This document shows, one piece after another, positions 8,501 through 12,104 of a stretch of DNA of 12,104 nt. Within the stretch, counting starts at the first letter, position 1; each line of letters opens with the position of its first letter. The translations under genes and the position numbers were made by a program. This DNA comes from Chloroflexota bacterium (lineage in GTDB: Bacteria > Chloroflexota > Limnocylindria > Limnocylindrales > CSP1-4): the NCBI GenBank assembly GCA_013695505.1, contig JACDAH010000542.1:1-12104 (forward strand), given 5' to 3'. The notes beneath the pieces are model-generated. The model was not told the origin of the DNA and searched no databases. It saw only the letters and a list, made by a program, of their open reading frames with translations.

Positions 8501-8844
8501 AGCCCACCGACCTTGGCGACGATGGTTGGAAGGCTTCCTTCGGGGCGGAGAGGTGTCTCGCTGAATGGGGCCGGTCCGGCGGCCCTTCGGGGCCGTCGCC
8601 GTTTCGGAGGAGCTCCGACCGGCGCCCGCTGGAGGAGCGAGCTGACGGCGCCATTTCCCGCCGTCTCCTGGAGCGAAATGACCCGGCTCGGGTCGAGTTG
8701 TGTGGCGTGGCCGGCTTGAGCCAACGAGGGCCCGAGTCCGGAAGACACGGTCCCCTCCTCGATCCTCTGGCGCGCTGCCGGGCTGACCTCAGCTGGCTTC
8801 TCCGGGCCGGCTCGCTCGGCCATATCGGTCTGTTGCGCACTCAT
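2566..8844 (-). CDS. Giant modular eCIS effector/toxin with nucleotidyltransferase-like and kinase-like parts
   Basis: A 2092-residue predicted cargo toxin, start ATG 8844 overlapping the ATPase stop (ATGA). Residues 1-57 look disordered; 58-73 read LQETAGNGAVSSLLQR, the AGN/LLQR motif common near the N-terminus of eCIS cargo and DUF4157 proteins. A beta-rich part (about 100-285), a Gly-rich linker (341-392) and a large mixed region follow. Within the latter, 665-706 resemble an Ig-like strand set (GKAGEYVVRC), 709-770 look coiled-coil, and 852-946 form an alpha/beta module. Residues 975-1115 are hydrophobic helices with a repeated GLxxPFxEGA motif. After a Pro-rich linker (1120-1257), a domain holds G1337-S1338 and D1346-V-D1348, the polymerase-beta-type nucleotidyltransferase signature. 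After a second Pro/Ala linker (1700-1812), residues 1866-2090 carry kinase landmarks: K1885, E1910, D1990, N1994/N1997 and D2014. No HExxH protease motif is present. Afp18 is a precedent for effectors above 2000 residues. Activities are inferred from motifs only. Confidence 0.85.
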   Translation of the reverse strand: MSAQQTDMAERAGPEKPAEVSPAARQRIEEGTVSSGLGPSLAQAGHATQLDPSRVISLQETAGNGAVSSLLQRAPVGAPPKRRRPRRAAGPAPFSETPLRPEGSLPTIVAKVGGLFRQVDRAIDQYSDRMRKEHDRFSWYSSGAENVTDASVSGGLLIARDAIYHFSAGGGLADVETNLSTPLDPAHPDDLPDPKYRARVAGTYTGDHGEVKADPDQAAVLVVEPRSGRAFQVFVRFVASVDDDQDNDKVLGFNLKPIEADIKMPPGAATGELLVVISAPASLASEDGGPQPGFKGKGKDPAEPPTLALPEDVPAPAATYPWASPQVDRVKRQFERDAGPLETGTDADEAIGAGRRGEGAGGGGKDFAGHGTGPSGTGGGASANSSGRGKGRVDRHDRAHPDKIALWTGKRGPVVNVWKDGSAEAVPLREGEDDRDLALRIEEAAARQVSTGKRLADGAVSTEIVGGAGGALPNPEDLAEATHLGATSMAYPSKLEMQGGSGAEISPLGWATTVSGAKHDFDMMLDWDAISFGIVNQVYARSQQYSFHWEVIDVSSFKFDRAEAKGARAGAREAAKNKDNVATVGPLTSIPQDAGRATELAAEDIEADENAPGERSPLGPGQNWATRADGFSTALKGVSAGWDIAKATISSVITKMMQPQNRRPIKFGKAGEYVVRCLANPEGIGPHGERRATSIGVFPVRVLDVDERATEVNLSEKREIATLKRDLAAAQKKLSDEPDDPGAKAKIDDLSHHLSLRETAAARSTTQKLTAEEAGMDDQIAALARMLWNHQLGMDRLTGLSGKALVAAHEIEAQGLYASYEWENRLADLNKAKAEKHKQVHTAQEWGKQLLSGSEVRPRVTFASEENGAIVKMEMLLGRSTNPMGLAEGNPRWTLMDISSHSTQEKYEGSSSSEGPAGHSEAIRKAFAEFADKAAYGRGTIAIDLPAIPAAGGKPDVPATMPMKPGRVERWKHRLDNLIEIAGLIAPFAEGAALAKFASLAGAVQSGMRLYDRAANDRLDADFETLADLVGLLTPFLEGAGTLAEKMTKTKAGYILDLTAKGGHVANEILMPATIFHDLDQVISDQSLGAPEKKAAIALILGRGVRDKLVQHLGEQHARAREDAKPSDPSGDARIPIPGGEPDLPRTGVDEQPSGTTTATPDTGQVAPERRPTPADVQPMAVGRELEKPAGDHPAPLAGTTPSTDQPRQAPRPSMRLPDAPDPTRARPKPGPERPVGDRTAVRPGHQPPDETRAQPRAGRLIEDPARLGKLVHGDQKELRTLAAGGDWVETMSHLQEGTGFAADVPPAAREAIMDQLLAHRTNVIEVLRHFAGEPVGSASVEPISDVDVNFSGADGGQKLIDAERFMRDRYGPDWRDHYRVGFMVDASRLVALESVRMSPELRRDIALRAETLRSGRELRDMPLDKRAAFLDALPAGVDVGEVKRLAALRPADRIAQRNRALLAADAASVKLKHATDEVARATNAGDEPGRLKAEAAREVAAKAVTLEQMLANAMEADAYIDPAAAKKFVLDRPDSPYKLTDPTEYYGAVREQLAMITHLVAATKGGLPAAVHRYELLKYMNRTVQVVEEAMHRTAQLLEDAGFHDPQVTYLKNWSELGYRADRKATATDRPAEPTTGDLTGKASKAGVRYTDVPEGSGMGPRERISGDEQQRLAEFVSQSYEMFLDVTRKYLPKLQEQAFPSKSATPPAARADAPSPTAEPRANVAEPAAPPASESPVRAVDAGAATLPEAAPAPAEVAPKPVAQGAATLPEVARTGESEGSAGPIAGHTTTPAPSLPGSEVPTALPRAAKPAIDLFVPLEKRQIDRGHDLAAEPNPPDSRPTVAFPAEEVGRYVATGDEPDVGVSESYLVTDTTENGKLWLAKPLSGEQYVERAAERGVREGEQGPRELAAKISTEALGIDSPDVRVATITRGGVQEKVVLVEWHAKKSLQDLFDENKPAFQRLVESEQFRQAITSLDALDYLINNLDRARNFGNYLYEFLPDGSLKLTPIDHALSFTSTKERADIEGWTRGLPEFYPAKLAAKLHELRANRDAFIEKIRPLVGDEAIPGVIHRLDVMIQDMIEKEGAPK
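3525..3612. repeat. 22-base direct repeat pair in the Pro/Ala linker of the effector
   Basis: 3525-3546 and 3591-3612 are identical except for one base, 66 bases apart, and encode GAATLPE twice (residues 1745-1751 and 1767-1773). The in-frame 22-codon spacing points to a small tandem duplication that lengthened the linker between the two putative catalytic parts. Confidence 0.7.
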
Positions 8845-10988
8845 GCCCGTGGCTGGTCCGCGCCAGTCAACGTGAAGTAGGGCCCGAACTCAGCCTCGAC
8901 CGTCAGGCGGCCGAGCTTCTGGTACTCGCGCTCGGTTCCGCGGATCAGGTCGGCCATCGAGACGGGGCGATCTCCTTCAGCCGCGAGGAACGCTGCGGAC
9001 AGGGAGACATTCCTGATGTTGCCGCCGGAGAGCCGGAAACGCCTGGCCATGAACTCGAGGTCGAGGTCCGCGCGCTGCGGCAGGCTCTCCGGGAGATGCA
9101 TCCGCCACAGCGACAACCTGTCTTCATCCTCCGGCACCGGGAAGTCCACGACGGCATCGATTCGGCGCGTGAACGCTTCGTCGATATTGGCCCGCATGTT
9201 CGTCGTCAGGACGGCGAGACCGTCGAACCTCTCCATGCGTTGAAGGAGATAGGCCACTTCGACATTCGCGTATCGGTCGCGTGCGTCACGGACCTCGGAC
9301 CGCTTGCCGAAGATCGCGTCGGCTTCGTCAAACAACAGCACGCCGTTCACTCGGTCAGCCTCGGCGAAGATCCGGTCGAGGTTCTTCTCCGTCTCGCCGA
9401 TGTACTTGTCGACAACCGTCGAGAGATCGATGACATAGAGATCGAGACCGAGTTCACCGGCGACGACCTCCGCCGCAAGTGTCTTTCCCGTCCCTGACTC
9501 GCCCGCAAAGAGCGCGGTGATTCCGCGGCCACGCGAGGCTCGACCTCCGATGCCCCACTCGTCGAGGACCCGCTCCCGTTGCCTGGCACGCGCGGTGAGC
9601 TCCCGGAGCTGTCCCCGAATGTCGCGCGGCAGGACAAGGTCGACCCAACTCGCGGTCGGCTCGATTCGACGTGCCAGGCGGTCGAGGCCGGCTGCGTTCT
9701 GGGCGCGAGCGCCCGCCTGGATGTCAGCCGGAACCAAGGCGCGCGCTTCGGCTCGTGCTCGAAGCGCTCCAGCTCGGGCCGCCCGCATCTGCTGCACGGG
9801 CGTCAATCGGAACGCGAGCGTCGAACGAACCAGGTCCAGATGATCGTTGTCGCGCTCGTTGCCGGGGAGATCGCCTTTGAGCGCGACGAGCCAATGGCCG
9901 ATCCGTTCAGCCATTTCCGGCTGCTGCACGGTGAGGACGAGGGGGATCGCGCGCGACAACTCCGGATCCCAGGGACGATCGCCGAACAGCACAACGCGAC
10001 ACGGCGCCTCGGCCAGCATGGCCAACGCCTCGGAATGGAGCTCGGTTTGCGCCGGCAGTGGCCCCGCGACGAGGACCGCGCCCCGAAGACGCGCCTCGCG
10101 CACCACGGCGGCGACGACGTCGTGGCGTCCCAGAGCGGTGCCGGCGCGTTCGAGGTCGATCAGCAGCGCTTGCGCCCCGATCGCCGCGATGGAGCTCGAG
10201 GCCGCCGAGAGGCCCGCGGCCATCCCTCCCTCCCGGAGGTAGATCGGGCTGATCTCCTCGGCGAGAGCCCGCTCAAGTGCCTCCCATCGAGTGCTGGTCG
10301 ATGGGACCTCCATGTGCACCAGGAACGGAGCCACCTGAGGATCTGGTGCGTCCTGACCAAGGAGGTGGTCGGCGACCCGATCCGGGACCCGAAGGGAGCG
10401 CGTCAGCAGGGGGCGGTCCGTGTCTTCGACAACGAGGAGGCCGCCGGCGACGAGTGCCCCCATCCGTGACAGCCGCGCTCGGGCATCGCCTCGGAACGGC
10501 GCCAGACCGCACAGCTCCAGGGCGAGTCCGATGCTCGCCCGGCGGCGACTCACGTCGTCATGGAGGTAGCCGTAGAGGGGTTCGAAGCGTTGGTCGATAT
10601 CGGGCGCGAGCGCGACGAGGAGGATCTCGACGTCGACGGAATCGAGACCGAAGGCGGTTGCGAGCGTCCTGAGCCGAAGGACCTCGCCCGCCGCGGCCCG
10701 CGCATCCGCGGCCGAGTCGGTCTCGGCCCGGAGCAAGGCCGCGGCGTCTTCGAACAGCGGCCAGCGATCCTCAAGAATGCCCTCGATATTGGCTTCCGAT
10801 ACGTAGAGCCCGCGAAAGCGATCGTCGGGCTCAGGATCCGTGGACCGCCGCATCGCCACGACCGATCGGACCCGACTCTCGATGACCGCCAGACGGCCGA
10901 GCAGGTCCGTGAGGGAACGGTCGGTCTCGGGCTCGAGGGCGCCGTTGGACCCGTGCGATCCGCCGCGAACATCGGCGCCGCTCGTCAC
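8841..10988 (-). CDS. AAA+ ATPase of eCIS (Afp15/Pvc15-type)
   Basis: A 715-residue cytoplasmic ATPase; members of this family sit in almost all eCIS clusters and are thought to help assembly or cargo loading. The C-terminal AAA+ module is complete: Walker A G496-ESGTGKT503, Walker B LLFDEAD (551-557), sensor-1 region LTTN (594-597), arginine finger region FTRR (606-609) and sensor-2 region GGNIRN (655-660). Residues 1-220 are helical with a winged-helix-like stretch. Residues about 230-430 look like a second AAA+ fold without a P-loop (GAQALLIDLERAG, RGAVLVAGP, CRVVLFGDRPWDPE and a lid-like end), so the protein appears to have one dead and one active module. Start GTG 10988 overlaps the stop of the Pvc16-like gene by four bases (GTGA), and its stop overlaps the effector start (ATGA). 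That places it between structure and cargo in one transcript. Confidence 0.93.
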   Translation of the reverse strand: MTSGADVRGGSHGSNGALEPETDRSLTDLLGRLAVIESRVRSVVAMRRSTDPEPDDRFRGLYVSEANIEGILEDRWPLFEDAAALLRAETDSAADARAAAGEVLRLRTLATAFGLDSVDVEILLVALAPDIDQRFEPLYGYLHDDVSRRRASIGLALELCGLAPFRGDARARLSRMGALVAGGLLVVEDTDRPLLTRSLRVPDRVADHLLGQDAPDPQVAPFLVHMEVPSTSTRWEALERALAEEISPIYLREGGMAAGLSAASSSIAAIGAQALLIDLERAGTALGRHDVVAAVVREARLRGAVLVAGPLPAQTELHSEALAMLAEAPCRVVLFGDRPWDPELSRAIPLVLTVQQPEMAERIGHWLVALKGDLPGNERDNDHLDLVRSTLAFRLTPVQQMRAARAGALRARAEARALVPADIQAGARAQNAAGLDRLARRIEPTASWVDLVLPRDIRGQLRELTARARQRERVLDEWGIGGRASRGRGITALFAGESGTGKTLAAEVVAGELGLDLYVIDLSTVVDKYIGETEKNLDRIFAEADRVNGVLLFDEADAIFGKRSEVRDARDRYANVEVAYLLQRMERFDGLAVLTTNMRANIDEAFTRRIDAVVDFPVPEDEDRLSLWRMHLPESLPQRADLDLEFMARRFRLSGGNIRNVSLSAAFLAAEGDRPVSMADLIRGTEREYQKLGRLTVEAEFGPYFTLTGADQPRA

Positions 10989-11761
10989 TGTCGAGGCAGG
11001 GAGCGAATCCGGATACGGCGTCCGGGGGCGGAAGCCGCGCCCGCGGTGAATGTCTCATCGGCCTGGTCCGGTTCGCCCGCCGTGGGCTCGGAGGCGCCCG
11101 TCGCGCGGGGTCGGGCCGACTTCTTCGAAGGAGCACCGTCCCCACCAGAACGCCCGATCGATCCGCCCCGTTCCCGCGGTTTGGCGGGCTCACTGGCGAT
11201 GACTGCGAGTCGAGGCTGTTCGAGAACTGGCGGACCGGCATCGAGGCTCCGCGCGATGTCGAGCGGAGCCGTCACGACAAGATTGAGAGAGGGCTTGAGC
11301 TCGCCACCGACAGCGCGCCAGGTATCGGCAATGGAACGGTCGTCGGCTGGCGGGAGGGCCACGGTCAGGAGAACGGGAATTTCCTCGCCCTCGAGCGCCC
11401 CCTTGAGGAGCTCGGCCGGGAAATACTCGTGGCGCACGAAGCCCGAAAGCAGCGCGGACAGGAGGCGGTGCTCATCTTCGGGCCGGCTCGTCCAGGCGGT
11501 TACAAGGTATGAGAGGCGGTAGCGACGCGGCGGCAGCCTTCGCTCCATGACGCGGCCATCGCCGTTCCTGACCTCGACCCAGGCCGTATCGCGGCGGTCC
11601 AGGTCTTCCCGGATGTCGTAGAGATAGAGGTTGACAGCCGGCGCATTTCGTCGCGCCACCCAGTCCGTGGTCGGCGCGTCGAAGGCGACCTCGACCCCCG
11701 ATCCGTTCAGCGCGTCGCGCGCCACCAGGGCACGCAGAGACTCGTCGACGTCATGGATCAT
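10985..11761 (-). CDS. Pvc16/DUF4255-family tail protein
   Basis: A 258-residue protein with the DUF4255 (Pvc16 N-terminal) pattern: MIHDVDESLRALV at the start, NAPAVNLYLYDIRED (39-53), RRYRLSYLVTAWT (79-91), EDEHRLLSALLSGF (95-108), and IADTWRAVGGELKPSLNLVV (144-163). In Afp and PVC systems the homolog caps the tube and sheath as the tail terminator. Residues about 183-258 are a disordered Pro/Gly/Arg tail. I start at ATG 11761, where family homology begins. The frame stays open upstream to 11962, but those residues are low complexity, and that start would run into the sheath gene on the other strand. The ribosome binding site is weak (GGGGA about 12 bases upstream). It is the first gene of the minus-strand operon, with its stop overlapping the ATPase start, and is divergent from the sheath gene. 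The start is less certain than the family. Confidence 0.88.
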   Translation of the reverse strand: MIHDVDESLRALVARDALNGSGVEVAFDAPTTDWVARRNAPAVNLYLYDIREDLDRRDTAWVEVRNGDGRVMERRLPPRRYRLSYLVTAWTSRPEDEHRLLSALLSGFVRHEYFPAELLKGALEGEEIPVLLTVALPPADDRSIADTWRAVGGELKPSLNLVVTAPLDIARSLDAGPPVLEQPRLAVIASEPAKPRERGGSIGRSGGDGAPSKKSARPRATGASEPTAGEPDQADETFTAGAASAPGRRIRIRSLPRQ

Positions 11762-11831
11762 CGCCCGCTCACTGTCCCCATGCGCGAGCGGGACGGCAAT
11801 GGGGAGGCGGGCAGCCGTTCGGGAAGCCGGC

Positions 11832-11865
11832 GCTGCCCGAAGGGGCAATCCGGGCTGCCCCAAGG
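11832..11865. repeat. Direct repeat pair, possible operator
   Basis: GCTGCCCGAAGG (11832-11843) and GCTGCCCCAAGG (11854-11865) differ at one base and lie 22 bases apart, close to two helical turns, so a dimeric protein could meet both on one DNA face. It is only a pattern; chance in GC-rich DNA is possible. Confidence 0.35.
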
Positions 11866-11930
11866 CCGGGCCGGGGGCACCTTGTCCGGCGCGTGCGGCG
11901 GTGTGAGCCTCGCTCCAACCCCTCAGCATC

Positions 11931-11935
11931 GGGAG
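11931..11935 (+). promoter_or_regulatory. Ribosome binding site of the sheath gene
   Basis: GGGAG lies eight bases before the ATG at 11944 and fixes the sheath start together with its conserved N-terminal sequence. Confidence 0.65.
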
Positions 11936-11943
11936 AGCCGCGC

Positions 11944-12104
11944 ATGCCGAACTATCTGTCACCCGGCGTCTACGTCGAAGAGGTCGAGGCCGGGTCGCGC
12001 CCCATCGAGGGCGTCGGCACCGCGGTCGCCGGCTTCGTCGGTCTGGCGGCTCGCGGGCCTGCCAATGCCCCGACCCTGGTCACGAACTGGGCCCAGTGCG
12101 TGAC
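11944..12104 (+). CDS. Contractile tail sheath protein, N-terminal part
   Basis: The frame from ATG 11944 runs to the window end, giving 53 residues and part of a codon. It reads MPNYLSPGVYVEEVEAGSRP, then IEGVGTAVAGFVGLAARGPA and APTLVTNWAQCV. The start Y-L-S-P-G-V-Y-V-E-E, followed by RPIEGVGTAVAGFVG and a GPAN-type turn, is the signature of phage and eCIS sheath proteins of the Phage_sheath_1 family. In the particle this protein forms the contractile cylinder around the inner tube. It is divergent from the Pvc16-like operon across 182 bases and is probably the first gene of a plus-strand structural operon (tube, baseplate, spike) outside the window. A longer open frame in another register over the same bases is a shadow. 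Only the C-terminal bulk of the gene is missing. Confidence 0.95.
   Translation, partial: MPNYLSPGVYVEEVEAGSRPIEGVGTAVAGFVGLAARGPANAPTLVTNWAQCV

Larger units (their letters stand above)
11762..11943. promoter_or_regulatory. Divergent intergenic region between eCIS structural operons
   Basis: These 182 bases separate the start of the Pvc16-like operon from the start of the sheath gene, so promoters for both directions should lie here. No convincing -35/-10 pair was found on either strand. It holds a dense group of short repeats: an inverted pair GGGCAGC (11809-11815) and GCTGCCC (11832-11838), a second inverted pair GGGGCA (11842-11847) and TGCCCC (11856-11861), and a direct repeat described separately. 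This is the likeliest place for regulator binding or for RNA structure in a leader. Confidence 0.5.

Noticed and set aside
2566..8844. Possible DUF4157-type metalloprotease in the effector
   Set aside because: The AGN/LLQR motif is of the type often seen ahead of DUF4157, but no HExxH motif was found in the protein.
9579..10469. Plus-strand open frame of 296 codons opposite the ATPase
   Set aside because: The minus strand encodes an ATPase-family protein with complete motifs; the plus frame shows no family features.
11762..11962. Upstream extension of the Pvc16-like frame to a start at 11962
   Set aside because: The extra 67 residues are Ala/Pro/Arg-rich without family similarity and would overlap the sheath start on the other strand.
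1..12104. Mobile element, CRISPR array, tRNA or rRNA
   Set aside because: No transposase or integrase frame, no regularly spaced repeats, and no tRNA- or rRNA-like sequence was recognised.

Overview
The window is GC-rich (most third codon positions are G or C) and carries one end of an extracellular contractile injection system (eCIS), a phage-tail-like machine that fires a sheathed tube carrying protein cargo. Codon use, GTG starts, a COG1470-type beta-sandwich protein and a LuxR-type regulator beside the cluster fit a high-GC soil bacterium such as an actinomycete or a high-GC Chloroflexota member. The sequence alone does not decide between them.

Layout from left to right. A COG1470-like protein gene (1-553, minus, cut by the window edge) diverges from a LuxR-type regulator gene (720-1361, plus). 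A Cys-rich lipoprotein gene (1470-2129, minus) converges on the regulator. A 161-base spacer (2130-2290) contains a decayed fragment of a second copy of the regulator's receiver domain. Then comes a tightly packed minus-strand operon, transcribed from right to left: a Pvc16/DUF4255-type tail protein (10985-11761), an AAA+ ATPase of the eCIS type (8841-10988), a giant 2092-residue effector-like protein (2566-8844) and a 92-residue protein of unknown function (2291-2569). All three junctions in this operon are 4-base stop/start overlaps, so translation is probably coupled. A 182-base divergent intergenic region (11762-11943) separates it from the tail sheath gene, which starts at 11944 on the plus strand and runs off the window.

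How the genes fit together. The sheath and the Pvc16-like protein are structural parts, the ATPase is the accessory motor conserved in these clusters, and the giant protein is the probable cargo. The giant protein is the most interesting item. It has a short eCIS-cargo-like motif near its N-terminus, a middle section of beta-rich, helical and hydrophobic parts, a nucleotidyltransferase-like motif (GS...DVD) in its third quarter, and a C-terminal domain with the landmarks of a PI3/4-kinase or HipA-like kinase. These pieces are separated by Gly-rich and Pro/Ala-rich linkers, so it looks like a two-warhead toxin. The small coupled gene behind it may be its immunity protein, chaperone or cofactor. 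The LuxR-type regulator probably controls the locus, but no binding site is proven.

No RNA gene, CRISPR array or insertion sequence was seen. No stretch longer than 300 bases lacks a gene.
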